This document shows positions 9,902 to 18,690 of a stretch of DNA of 64,000 nt, in pieces. Made by a program: the position numbers and the translations under genes. The notes beneath the pieces were generated by a model. It searched no databases. It was not told the DNA's origin and was given only the letters and a program-made list of their open reading frames with translations. Each line of letters begins with the position of its first letter. The first letter of the stretch is position 1. Location: positions 3,472,001 to 3,536,000 of the forward strand of contig CP074402.1 in assembly GCA_018388625.1 (NCBI GenBank), read 5' to 3'. Source of the DNA: Nocardiopsis eucommiae (GTDB lineage Bacteria > Actinomycetota > Actinomycetes > Streptosporangiales > Streptosporangiaceae).

Positions 9902-12048
9902 ATGGTGCGCAACCGCCCAGGAACCGCCCCGGCCGCCGACCCCGTGTCCGTCGTCGACACCCTGCACGGCCACCCCGTCCCCGACCCCTACCGCTGGCTG
10001 GAGACCTCCGACTCCCCCGCGACCCTCCGCTGGTTGGCCGAGCGCGGTCGGGACTTCGAGCGGGAGGCGGCCACCTGGCCCCTGCGCGACCAGCTGGCCG
10101 AACGCATCCGGGCGCTGGTCGCCACCGATCTGTGGTCGCCGCCGGTCCACCGCTCCGGCGCGCTGTTCTGCACGGTCCGCCGTGCAGGGAGCGAGCACCC
10201 GTGTCTCGTGGTGTGGCCCCGGGACCCCGGGGGAACCGACACCACGGCTCCGGCCCCGGGTCCTCTGACCGTCCACGACCCCTGCGCGGACGACCCCACC
10301 GGCCGCACCACCCTGGACTCCTGGGAACCGAGCCCGGACGGCCGCCTGGTCGCCCTCCAGACCTCGTCGGGCGGGGTGGAACGCGGTGGCCTGCGCGTGG
10401 TCCGGACCGACACCGGAGCACGGGTCGGCCCGACCGTGTCCGGTGTGCGGTACTCACACGTGGCCTGGCTGCCCGGAGAGCGGCCCGCCTCCTTCTACTA
10501 CGTGCGCCGCGACGGTGTCCGGGGGTGCGCGGAGTGTGGCTGCGCCGGGTCGTGGACGGCGCCGAGACACTCGTGCACCCCTGCACGGGGCCGGGGACGG
10601 TACCGGGCGTGCGGGTCCTGGACGACCGCTGGCTGCTGGTCACCGAGAGCCACGGCACCGGGCACCGTACCGACCTGTGGCTGGCCGACCTGACCGCGCG
10701 TCCGCCCGAACAGCCGGACTTCCGGCCGCTCCAGGTGGACCACGAGGCCGAGACCGAGGTACGGGCGGGGCCGGACGGTCTGCTGTACCTGCGCACCACG
10801 CTGGACGCGCCCCGCCGCCGCGTGTGCGCGGTGGAGCCCGGAGCCCCCGACGGCCGGCTCTCCCCGAGCACTGGCGGGAGGTGGTCCCCGAGGACCCCGG
10901 CGCGACGCTGGACGCCTTCTGCCCGCACCGCTCGGCCGGGGGCACGGCGCTGTTGGTGGTCCGCACCCGCCTGGGCATCAGCGAGGCCGCCGTGCACGAC
11001 GCCGCCACCGGCGCCCGCTCCCACACCGTCGAGCTGCCGGGTGAGGGCATGGCCTCCGGGCCGGTGGCCGTACCGGACGGCACGGTGTTCCTCGGCTACG
11101 CGGACGTGGCCACCCAGCAGAGGGTCCTGCGGCTGGCGCCCGGGCACCGGACACCCGCGTCCTGGCCCTCCTCCGAGCGCCCCGGGGAGCGCACCGGCGC
11201 GCGGCCCGGGACCGCCGGGGCCGTCCCCGCCGTGGTCCGCACCGTGGAGTGGTGCCGGTCCTTCGACGGGACCCGGGTGCCGGTCACGGTCTTCGACGCC
11301 TCCGGTGGCTCCGGGTCGGGCCCGACCCTCCTGCACGCCTACGGGGGTTTCGGACGCCCGCGCCAGTTCGGGTTCAGCGCGACCGTGCTCGCCTGGCTGC
11401 TCTCCGGCGGACGCTACGCGGTGGCCCACGTCAGGGGCGGGGGCGACGCCGGACGCCGGTGGCACCTGGAGGGTTCGGGCCGGCACAAGACGCGGGCGGT
11501 GCGCGACCTGATCGCCGCCGCCGACACCCTGGTGTCCTCGGGGTGGTGCACGCGCGCCGAACTGTGCCTGTCGGGCGGCTCGGCCGGGGGCTGCTCGTGC
11601 TGGCGGCCGCCACCTCCCGCCCGGACCTGTGCTCGGCGGTGATCGCCTCGGCCCCGCTGGCGGACATGGTGCGGTTCGAGCGGCTGGGGCTCGGGCGCAT
11701 GTGGACTCGGGAGTTCGGCACCGTGTCCGACCCCGACGACTTCGCCGCGCTGGTCTCGTACTCCCCTACCACCGCGCGTTGGACACCGCCCTGCGCACAC
11801 CGGGGCTACGACATCCCAGCGTCCTGCTCACCGGGTTCGACGGCGACACCCGGACCGACGCCGCCCACCCGCGCAAGATGTGCGCGGCGCTGCTGGAGGC
11901 GGCGGGAGGGCGGGGCGACGGTCCGGCCGCGCTGCTGCGCTACGAACGCGACGTCGGGCACGGCCCGCGCGCGGTGAGCAGGGCCGTGGGACTCGCCGCC
12001 GACGCACACGCGTTCGCGGCCCACCGAACGGGGCTCACCGGGCGCTGA
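9902..12048 (+). CDS. S9A prolyl-oligopeptidase-like serine protease (four frameshifts)
   Basis: A protease of about 715 residues with the POP layout: a beta-propeller (roughly the first 400 residues, with DPYRWLE near the start) followed by an alpha/beta-hydrolase domain. The nucleophile is in SGGSAGGLL (about 11580), the acid in TGFDGDTR (about 11838), and the His in DVGHG (about 11953); YGGFG forms the oxyanion region. Four single-base losses (10521-10525, 10861-10866, 11586-11590, 11763-11766) all shift the same way and all sit in C or G runs. POPs cleave after Pro in short peptides and serve as leader peptidases in some class III lanthipeptide clusters. A small peptide gene follows 59 bases downstream. 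An in-frame GTG at 9899 is the alternative start. Confidence 0.85.
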
Positions 12049-12107
12049 CGGCACCCGGTTCGGCCCTGACCAAGAGGATCGACGGCACACAGAAAGCGAG
12101 GTGCGGT

Positions 12108-12215
12108 ATGGACCCCATCGAGGTTGAGGTCGAGGATCTGGCGGAGGTGACCTCCCGCGACACCACCGCGGGCGGCGACAACGACGGCACCGACTCCAGT
12201 TCGGACTTCATCTGA
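12108..12215 (+). CDS. 35-residue acidic peptide, candidate RiPP precursor
   Basis: A short gene with a good ribosome binding site (GAGGTG, 6 bases before ATG). The peptide starts MDPIEVEVEDLAEV, an amphipathic acidic leader-like stretch, then TSRDTTAGG, and ends in a Gly/Asp/Ser/Asn-rich segment (DNDGTDSSSDFI). It contains no Cys. It sits between an oligopeptidase and a JmjC/cupin oxygenase on the same strand; these would be suitable for trimming a leader and hydroxylating Asp or Asn side chains. I do not recognise the peptide family, so the RiPP call rests on size, codon pattern and context. Confidence 0.6.
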   Translation: MDPIEVEVEDLAEVTSRDTTAGGDNDGTDSSSDFI

Positions 12216-12326
12216 TCCGTGCCCGCCCGGCCCGCGCCGCCACGGCTCGGGCCGGGCGGGCCCCGCCACCACGATCCGCGCGCCCGCAGAACCGCAACGT
12301 CCGACCCTCCCGGAAAGGGGACAGCC

Positions 12327-13540
12327 GTGACCGATCCCGGCAGCCTGTTCACCCGAACCCTGTGCGACGTCGTGGGCCGCGACGCACTCACCACCCGACT
12401 GTCGGAGGAGTTCGTCTTCGCCGACCTGGGCGCGGACGCCGTGCGTTCGCTCCTGACCTTCGACGACCTCAACGGGCTGTTGGCCGAGAGTGCCCCGGAG
12501 CCGCCCCGGCTGCGCCTGCACAAGGACGGCTCGCCGGTGCCGCCCGACCGCTACACGGACCAGGCCCGGGTCTCCCGGACCGAACGCCGGATCGTGCGCC
12601 CCGAGTCGCTGTACCGGGAGCTGCGCGCCGGGGCGAGCCTGGTGCTGGACGGCATCGACCGGATGCACCCGCCGATCGGTGCGGCCGCCGACGACCTCAT
12701 GCGGCTGACCCGGGAGCGCGCGCAGGCCAACCTGTACCTGATCTGGGGTGAGTCCCGGGGCTTCGACACCCACTGGGACGACCACGACACGGTGATCGTG
12801 CAGGTGGAGGGGACGAAGCACTGGCAGGTGCACGGTCCGGGTTCGCGCCCCTACCCGATGCGCAACGACACCGACCACGCGCACACCCCGCCCCGGGACG
12901 CGGACGGCGAGCTGCACCTGGTGTGGGAGGGCGTGCTGCGCCCCGGTCAGGTGATCCACGTGCCGCGCGGCTGGTGGCACACGGTGACCGGCACCGGCGA
13001 GGTGAGCATGCACCTCACCTTCGGTTTCACGCGCGCGACGGGAGTGGACTGGGCGGACGCCCTGGTGCGCGGACTGTTCGAGGAGGAGACGTTCCGTCGG
13101 GACCTGCCCCGGTTCGCCGACCCCGACTCGCGCCGCAAGCACCGGCACGAACTGGTCGAACGGATCACGGAGCTGGCCGAGCGCCTGGATCTGGACACCT
13201 TCCTGGCCGAGCGGGACGCGCGCTTCCCCCGGCGCACGTCGTTCTCCCTGCCCTGGCCGGTGGAGGACGGGGTGCCCCCGGAGCACGCCCGGGTGGAGTT
13301 CGTCCCGATCCTGCCGCCCCCGTGGTGCGGGAGGGCGAGGGCGGGGACGCCCGGACGGTGGTCACCGTCGCCGGGAAACGCTACCGGCTCCCCGTCGTGG
13401 CGGAGCCGGTGCTGGAGACGCTGGCCGAACACCGGGAGCTGTCCGTCGCGGTGCTGGCGGAACGCGCGGGCGTGGACGCGCCGACGTGCGCGCGGGTGGT
13501 GGCGGCGCTGGCCCGCCACCACCTGGTGCTGGTGCGCTGA
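12327..13540 (+). CDS. JmjC/cupin Fe(II)-2-oxoglutarate hydroxylase (frameshifted)
   Basis: A protein of about 405 residues in the ROXA/YcfD (Cupin_4, JmjC) group. The iron ligands are His149 and Asp151 (FDTHWDDHD) and His218 (VPRGWWHTV); Lys164 (EGTKHW) may help bind the co-substrate. The middle is helical, and a C-terminal winged-helix region reads LPVVAEPVLETLAEHRELSV and on. One C is missing at 13317-13321, after which the last 75 residues are read in the next frame. YcfD-type enzymes hydroxylate ribosomal proteins, but this one is small, divergent and follows a short peptide gene by 111 bases, so a peptide substrate is plausible. GGAAAGGGG precedes the GTG start. Confidence 0.82.
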
Positions 13541-13544
13541 GTGG

Positions 13545-13564
13545 GCGGGACTGGTCCGTCCCGC
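13545..13564. terminator. Short hairpin between converging genes
   Basis: GCGGGAC (13545-13551) pairs with GTCCCGC (13558-13564) over a 6-base loop, between the converging hydroxylase and TetR genes. It may terminate both. Confidence 0.5.
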
Positions 13565-13577
13565 ACCCGTCGGCTCG

Positions 13578-14390
13578 TCAGGACCGCCCCGGTGCCGGGT
13601 GCTCCGCCCCGCCCTTCCGACCGGAGCGCACGTAGGCCTCGACTCCGTCGAGGATGCGCTGGACGGCGAAGTCGAGGCCGCCCAGCGGCCCCTGGTCCTC
13701 GGCGTAGCCGGGCGGGTCCGCGGTGAAGGTGCCCTGGTCCAGGGTCCAGAGGATGGTCGGGAACTCCTCCGGGTCCATCACCCGGCGCAGCCCCCGGACC
13801 CACGCGTTCTCGCCCTCCTCCATGGGCACGCCGCGCTCCCGGGCCGCACGCGTCAGGTCCTGTTCCATCCGGAACAGGTCCCTGAGGGAGTAGGTGAGCA
13901 GCAGCAGGATCTGGAGCGACTCGGGAGCGTCGAGCCCCGAGGCGGAGACCTCGCGGAGCCCGGCCTCCATCCAGCGGAGGCCGTGGGGGCCGCTCGGCGG
14001 GCCGGACTGCGGGACGTAGGCGGCCCAGGGGTGTCTGCGGTACTGGGCGAGCGCGCCGTGGCACCACTCCTCGACCCCGGCGCGCCAGTCGCCGTCCTCC
14101 CGGGGACCGGCGGGGCGATCGGTCATGGCGGCGTCCAGCATCAGGAGGATCAGGTCCTCCTTGCTGTCCACGTGCCGGTAGAGCGACATGGTCGTGTACC
14201 CGAGCTCCCGGGCCACGCGCTGCATGGAGACGGCCTCCAGCCCCTCGGCGTCCGCCACCTCCACGGCGGCGTCCACGACCGCCGTCCGGCTCAGCCGGGG
14301 CTTGGGACCGCGTCTGGGTGTCTCCCGCAGTCCCCACAGGAGGTCGATCTCCCGGGTGGTCCCCGTCGTCGTCCGTTCTTCGCTCGTCAT
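13578..14390 (-). CDS. TetR-family repressor, divergent from the ABC exporter
   Basis: A 270-residue TetR/AcrR regulator. The N-terminal helix-turn-helix is VSMQRVARELGYTTMSLYRHVDSKEDLI. The C-terminal ligand domain is of the TetR_C type common in actinobacteria (GLRWMEAGLREVSASGLDAPESLQ). It is divergent from a DrrAB-type exporter across a region with a strong palindrome (14460-14503), so it most likely represses that exporter and itself and lets go on binding the exported compound. The start ATG at 14388-14390 follows GGTGGGGT; an upstream in-frame start would add 20 residues that run into the promoter region. Confidence 0.87.
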   Translation of the reverse strand: MTSEERTTTGTTREIDLLWGLRETPRRGPKPRLSRTAVVDAAVEVADAEGLEAVSMQRVARELGYTTMSLYRHVDSKEDLILLMLDAAMTDRPAGPREDGDWRAGVEEWCHGALAQYRRHPWAAYVPQSGPPSGPHGLRWMEAGLREVSASGLDAPESLQILLLLTYSLRDLFRMEQDLTRAARERGVPMEEGENAWVRGLRRVMDPEEFPTILWTLDQGTFTADPPGYAEDQGPLGGLDFAVQRILDGVEAYVRSGRKGGAEHPAPGRS

Positions 14391-14443
14391 ACCCCACCAG
14401 TCGTCGGTACCGCCCGCACGGGAGCCGCCGCGCCCCCGTCCCG

Positions 14444-14503
14444 TTGACACCCATCCTAGAACTGTGTATCACTTAAACATACCCGTTTATCCAATACACA
14501 GTT
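14444..14503 (+). promoter_or_regulatory. Exporter promoter with palindromic operator
   Basis: A perfect 10-bp inverted repeat, AACTGTGTAT at 14460-14469 and ATACACAGTT at 14494-14503, spans the intergenic region of the divergent TetR and exporter genes. TTGACA (14444-14449) and TATCAC (14467-14472) with a 17-base spacer make a likely exporter promoter overlapping the left arm. The arm spacing (24 bases) is wide for one TetR dimer, so two dimers or two half sites may be involved. Confidence 0.6.
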
Positions 14504-14519
14504 TATGAGGCACACAGTC

Positions 14520-15491
14520 ATGGAACCGTCGTCGCCCCCGGCCGTCAGGGCCAGGGGGCTCCACAAGCGCTACGGCGCCACCCGGGCCCTGGACGGGCTC
14601 GACCTCACCGTCGCCCCCGGCACCGTTCTCGGTCTCCTCGGCCCCAACGGGGCGGGCAAGACCACCGCCGTGCGCGTCCTGTCCACCCTCCTGCGACCGG
14701 ACTCCGGCACCGCCGCCGTCGGCGGCCACGACGTGCTCACCGAACCGGAGCTGGTCCGCTCCGTCATCGGCCTGACCGGCCAGTACGCCTCCGTCGACGA
14801 GATCCTGACCGCTCGCGAGAACCTCGTGATGTTCTCCCGCCTCTACGGGTTCGACCGGAGCGGCGCCCGCGAGCGCGCCCGGGAGCTCCTGGAGCGGTTC
14901 GACCTCGTCGACGCCGCCGACCGGCCCGCCAGCGGCTACTCGGGCGGGATGCGCCGCCGCCTCGACCTGGCCGTCAGCCTCATCCAGGAACCCCGGGTCC
15001 TGTTCCTCGACGAACCCACCACCGGGCTGGACCCGCGCAGCCGCATCCAGGTGTGGGAGGCCGTCCGCGACCTCGTCGGCGGCGGCGCCACCGTGCTGCT
15101 CACCACGCAGTACCTGGAGGAGGCCGACCAGCTGGCCGACCGCGTCGCGGTCATCGACCACGGCCGGGTGATCGCGGAGGGCACGCCGGACACACTGAAG
15201 TCCCAGGTGGGCGGTGACCGCCTGGACGTGCTCGTGCACGATCCGGCGGACCTGTCCGCCGTGGCCGACCTGCTCGGCGCGGCCCTGACCGCCCCCGCCC
15301 GCGTGCACTCCGCCGAACGGCGGGTCAGCGTACCGGCCGAGGACCGGATGGCCGCGCTGACCGGCGCCGTGCGCGCCCTGGACGGATCCGGACTGAGGAT
15401 CACCGACCTCGGGGTGCGCCGTCCCAGCCTCGACGAGGTCTTCCTGGGCCTGACCGGAACCGGGACCACCGCTGAGGAGGCCGCCCGATGA
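14520..15491 (+). CDS. DrrA-type ABC exporter ATPase
   Basis: An ABC-2 type ATPase of 323 residues. Walker A is GPNGAGKTT, the signature YSGGMRRRLDLA, Walker B VLFLDEPTTGLD, and H-loop LLTTQYLEEADQLADR. The C-terminal extension ending in RRPSLDEVFLGLTG is the DrrA family hallmark. These exporters pump out hydrophobic antibiotics such as daunorubicin, often as self-resistance. I choose the ATG at 14520 because GAGG lies nine bases before it; an in-frame ATG at 14505 would start inside the operator. The stop overlaps the permease start in ATGA. Confidence 0.88.
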   Translation: MEPSSPPAVRARGLHKRYGATRALDGLDLTVAPGTVLGLLGPNGAGKTTAVRVLSTLLRPDSGTAAVGGHDVLTEPELVRSVIGLTGQYASVDEILTARENLVMFSRLYGFDRSGARERARELLERFDLVDAADRPASGYSGGMRRRLDLAVSLIQEPRVLFLDEPTTGLDPRSRIQVWEAVRDLVGGGATVLLTTQYLEEADQLADRVAVIDHGRVIAEGTPDTLKSQVGGDRLDVLVHDPADLSAVADLLGAALTAPARVHSAERRVSVPAEDRMAALTGAVRALDGSGLRITDLGVRRPSLDEVFLGLTGTGTTAEEAAR

Positions 15492-16336
15492 CCACCACCT
15501 CCCCGCAGGCCCGGGGCACGTCGACCGCGTCCGGTCCGGCCCGCCTTCGCCGGGGCGGGGCCTGGACCGAGGTCCTGGTCCTCAGCCATCGCAACCTGCG
15601 CCACATGGTGCGCGACCCCTTCGAGCTGGCGCTCGCGATCAGCATGCCGCTGCTGATGGTCCTGCTGTTCGGGTACGTGTTCGGTGACGTCATGTCCGGG
15701 ACGGGGGCCGAGGACTACCGCACGTTCCTGGTGCCCGCCATGCTGGCCATGGTCATGCTGTACGGCGTCGCCGGGACCTCCGCCGGGATCGCGCGCGACA
15801 CCGCGCGCGACGTCATGAGCCGGTTCCGGTCCATGCCCATGGCCCCGATGGCGATCCTGGGCGCGCGCACGCTCACCGACATGGTGCGCGCCGCGCTGGA
15901 GATCATCCTCCTGCTCGGCTGCGGCGCCCTGATCGGCTGGCGCTTCGAGGACGGCGTCGGCGGCGCGCTGGCCGCCGTGGGACTCCTCCTGCTCTTCCGG
16001 TTCGCCCTGGTGTGGCTCGGGGTCCTGATCGGCCTGTACGCGGCCAACCCCGACACGGCGAGCATGCTGGTCTACCCGCTCGCGTTCCCGCTCACCATGC
16101 TGTCCACGAGCTTCCTGCCCTCCACCGCGATGCCGTCGTGGCTGGCCCCGATCGCCGAGTGGAACCCGCTCTCGGCCGTGGTCAGCGCCACTCGCGAACT
16201 GTTCGGCAACGAGGTACTGCCCTCGGACACCTGGCCCGCGCAGAACGCGCAGCTCCTGGCCCTGGTCGTGCCCACGGTCCTGGTGGCCGTGTGCGTCCCG
16301 CTGTCGCTGCGCCGCTTCCGTGCCCTGAACCACTGA
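15488..16336 (+). CDS. DrrB-type ABC-2 exporter permease
   Basis: A 282-residue ABC-2 permease with six helices (about 45-67, 78-100, 130-155, 160-182, 195-215, 250-272). Typical DrrB features are RHMVRDPFELALAISMPLLMVLLFGYVFG and the coupling-helix region SRFRSMPMAP. It overlaps the ATPase gene by 4 bases and pairs with it to form the exporter. The locus could export the product of the peptide/hydroxylase genes upstream, although a TetR gene on the other strand lies between. Confidence 0.87.
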   Translation: MTTTSPQARGTSTASGPARLRRGGAWTEVLVLSHRNLRHMVRDPFELALAISMPLLMVLLFGYVFGDVMSGTGAEDYRTFLVPAMLAMVMLYGVAGTSAGIARDTARDVMSRFRSMPMAPMAILGARTLTDMVRAALEIILLLGCGALIGWRFEDGVGGALAAVGLLLLFRFALVWLGVLIGLYAANPDTASMLVYPLAFPLTMLSTSFLPSTAMPSWLAPIAEWNPLSAVVSATRELFGNEVLPSDTWPAQNAQLLALVVPTVLVAVCVPLSLRRFRALNH

Positions 16337-16340
16337 CCAC

Positions 16341-16373
16341 GCGGGTCCGTCGGAGCACGTCCGACGGACCCGC
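16341..16373 (+). terminator. Terminator of the exporter operon
   Basis: GCGGGTCCGTCGGA (16341-16354) pairs perfectly over 14 bp with 16360-16373 around a 5-base loop, four bases after the permease stop. Confidence 0.85.
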
Positions 16374-16454
16374 ACGGCACACCCTTCTCCCAGGACACGA
16401 GGGTCCCAGGATTCAGCAAACGTCCAGGCCGACGCATTGCCACGGCCGGGATGG

Positions 16455-16473
16455 TTAGGGTAGCCTCACTTAC
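16455..16473 (+). promoter_or_regulatory. Iron box (DtxR/IdeR-type operator)
   Basis: TTAGGGTAGCCTCACTTAC matches the 19-base actinobacterial iron box TTAGGTTAGGCTAACCTAA at 14 of 19 positions. It lies 87 bases before the FhuF-like gene and predicts repression by an IdeR/DmdR regulator when iron is plentiful. Confidence 0.7.
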
Positions 16474-16559
16474 TAGGCGCACGTGAACACGACCCGTCCG
16501 GTCGCCGACGTCTCACGCCCCGGACCAGTCCGTTCCGCATCGCGACGAAGGGTTGCCAG

Positions 16560-17420
16560 GTGACTCCAGATCCGCTCGACGCCTTCCGGGGCGTCAGCGC
16601 GCGGCTGAAGTTCGCGCCCCTGCCCGAGCTCACCGACGCCGACCGGCTCCACGGTCGACCGGTGGACGGCGTCCAGTTCCACAGCGTCACCTCGATGACC
16701 CGTCACGACTGGCTCCCCGTCCTGTTCGACAAGCTCCGGACCGAGCACGGACCCGGCCACCGGCTCCCCGCCGCCACCAACTTCCTGCGGGTCACCCTGC
16801 GCGAGCCCGTGTTCCTGGTATCCGCCTGCCTGTACCTCACCGGACGCGGCCCCCTGCTCACCCCCGACACCCTGTACCTGCCCTGGGACACCGCCCGGAG
16901 CAGGTTCGACACACCCACCGTGGCCGCCCCACGCACCGCGGTCCTGCCCGACGACCCCGCCGCCGACCACCCCGACACCGTGGTCGCCCGCGACGAGGTC
17001 GAGCAGCTGCGCCTCGTCGCGGAGGCGTTGTTCGCCACCGTCGAGCCCCTGGTCGCGGCCCTGCACGCGCACTCACGCGCGGGCAAGCGCACCCTGTGGG
17101 GCTGGGTCCTGGACACCCTGCACTTCTACATGCTCAACCCGGCCCGCTACCTGGGCCGGGACGCCGAGCAGGCCTGGGAACTGGCCACCCGGCTCGGTGA
17201 CGCGGTGGTCGAGGCGGGCGCCGTGACCCGCAGACGGCCACGCCTGTTCCCGTTCGCCCCCGACCACCCCCGGGGCACCTGGGCGGTCCGGGGCACCTGC
17301 TGCTTCGACTACAAGGGCGACCCCGAGCACGGCTTCTGCACCACCTGCCCGCTCAAGTGCGACAGTGAACGCCAGGAGGCCCTGTCGGAGTGGCTGCGCG
17401 ACCCCGCGCTCGCCCCCTGA
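16560..17420 (+). CDS. FhuF-like [2Fe-2S] siderophore-iron reductase
   Basis: A 286-residue cytoplasmic protein of the FhuF family, which reduces Fe(III) on imported siderophores. The C-terminal cluster motif is a Cys pair (RGTCCFDY) followed by CTTCPLKC, the C-C-x(n)-C-x2-C pattern of FhuF. The rest is alpha-helical with AGKRTLWGWVLDTLH and LNPARYLGRDA. An iron box 87 bases upstream supports the role. No transporter or siderophore genes adjoin it. GTG at 16560 follows a weak AGG. Confidence 0.8.
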   Translation: MTPDPLDAFRGVSARLKFAPLPELTDADRLHGRPVDGVQFHSVTSMTRHDWLPVLFDKLRTEHGPGHRLPAATNFLRVTLREPVFLVSACLYLTGRGPLLTPDTLYLPWDTARSRFDTPTVAAPRTAVLPDDPAADHPDTVVARDEVEQLRLVAEALFATVEPLVAALHAHSRAGKRTLWGWVLDTLHFYMLNPARYLGRDAEQAWELATRLGDAVVEAGAVTRRRPRLFPFAPDHPRGTWAVRGTCCFDYKGDPEHGFCTTCPLKCDSERQEALSEWLRDPALAP

Positions 17421-17443
17421 CAGGACCTCTCCCCGGGCTCCGC

Positions 17444-18595
17444 TCAGGTCACCGGGACCTCGACCGGGCCGGTGAAGTAGGGCTCGAAAAGCACCCGCTC
17501 CGCCTCGATCTCGCCGGGGACGGTGATGGCGCCGTCGGCGGTCTGCCCGGGGTCCAGGGTCTGGACGCCGAGTTCGTTGGCGTCCATAGCGATCGCGTCG
17601 CCCGGACTGTGCTCCTCCCCCTCGGTGTCCACCACGACGAAGTAGAGCGGGTTGACGTCCAGGGCGTCCGCGCCGGTGTTGGTGACGGTCACCTCGACGC
17701 TGGTGAACTCGCCCTCGACGTAGAGGGAGCTCGGCTCGAACTCGGTCGCCGTAGCGGTCAGTTCCGCCTCTGAGGGGACGTCCTCGCCCGGTGCCTCCTC
17801 GGTCTGTTCGAGGCCCGGTTCGCCGCCGCTGGAGGCGTTGCGGTCCGCGAGGACCAGCGCCACCGCCGCGCAGCCGCCCAGGGCCAGGAGCAGCAGGAGC
17901 AGGACGCCGCAGCCGATCCCGATGATCTTGCCCCACGGGGTCGGCTTCGACGGCGGAGGGCCGTAGCCACCCGCCCCCGGGGGTCCGTACCCGCCCGGGT
18001 GGCCGTAGCCGCCCTGGGCTCCGTAGTTGACCGGCTCGCTCGGGTAGCCGCCGTATCCGGGGGCGTAACCCGCGTGCTCGTAGCCCGCGCTGCCCGGTCC
18101 GCTGGGCCCCTGGGAGTACTCACCCGGATCCGGCTGTCCGGGGCCGCCCCCGTAGGGTCCCGGCTGGCCCGGCGGCGGGCCGAATGAGGGTCCCCCACCC
18201 GTCTGCGGTCCCTGTGGACCACCGGGGGCTGCTGCCACGAGGGCTGCCCGCCGGGAGGCCGCTGCCACGAGGGCTGGCCTCCCGACCACGCGTCCCCGGG
18301 AGGACCGTCCGGAGGCTGGCCTCCCGGAGGCACACCACCGGGCGGCGGCCCTCCGTGGAGCGCCCCGCCAGGGTACGGGCCCCCGGGAGGGGCATGGGGC
18401 GGCTGCCCCCAGGGGGCGTGCCGTGCGGGGGTGCCGCTCCCGGCGGGGGCTCGTGCCGGGGCTCCCCGGCGGCTGCGGGCCGCCCTCGATCGGATCACCG
18501 GGATCCCCCGGCCGCCACTCCTCCGGCGGGTGGTGGTTGACCGGATCCTGGTCCGGCCGCTCACCGGCCCCCTCCTCGGGCTCCCGATCACTCAC
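17444..18595 (-). CDS. Pro/Gly-rich single-pass membrane protein with DUF4352 domain (frameshifted)
   Basis: About 383 residues in three parts. The N-terminal 220 are low-complexity Pro/Gly/Tyr/Gln (GQPSWQ and GGYG repeats), then one membrane helix (GVLLLLLLALGGCAAVALVL), then an extracytoplasmic DUF4352 beta-sandwich with FTSVEVTVTNTGADALDVNP. The segment at roughly 18230-18470 is read in another frame (PPGGVPPGGQPPDGPPGDAW); two compensating shifts enclose it, one of them an apparent extra base. DUF4352 is often found in extracytoplasmic proteins in actinobacteria, of unknown role. GTG at 18595 follows GAAGGGG. Confidence 0.75.
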   Translation of the reverse strand: MSDREPEEGAGERPDQDPVNHHPPEEWRPGDPGDPIEGGPQPPGSPGTSPRRERHPRTARPLGAAAPCPSRGPVPWRGAPRRAAARWCASGRPASGRSSRGRVVGRPALVAAASRRAALVAAAPGGPQGPQTGGGPSFGPPPGQPGPYGGGPGQPDPGEYSQGPSGPGSAGYEHAGYAPGYGGYPSEPVNYGAQGGYGHPGGYGPPGAGGYGPPPSKPTPWGKIIGIGCGVLLLLLLALGGCAAVALVLADRNASSGGEPGLEQTEEAPGEDVPSEAELTATATEFEPSSLYVEGEFTSVEVTVTNTGADALDVNPLYFVVVDTEGEEHSPGDAIAMDANELGVQTLDPGQTADGAITVPGEIEAERVLFEPYFTGPVEVPVT

Positions 18596-18690
18596 CCAGA
18601 ACACCCCTTCGTCCAGCGGCACGTCCCACCGAGCACGGCGGGCACCTCAGAACCGCACCGTAACCGCGCCCAGGAGGGGCGGAGCGGAGA

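Noticed and set aside
9813..11486. Long open frame on the minus strand opposite the S9 peptidase gene
   Set aside because: It is the mirror of a high-G+C gene; its reading has no domain and the plus-strand peptidase motifs are clear.
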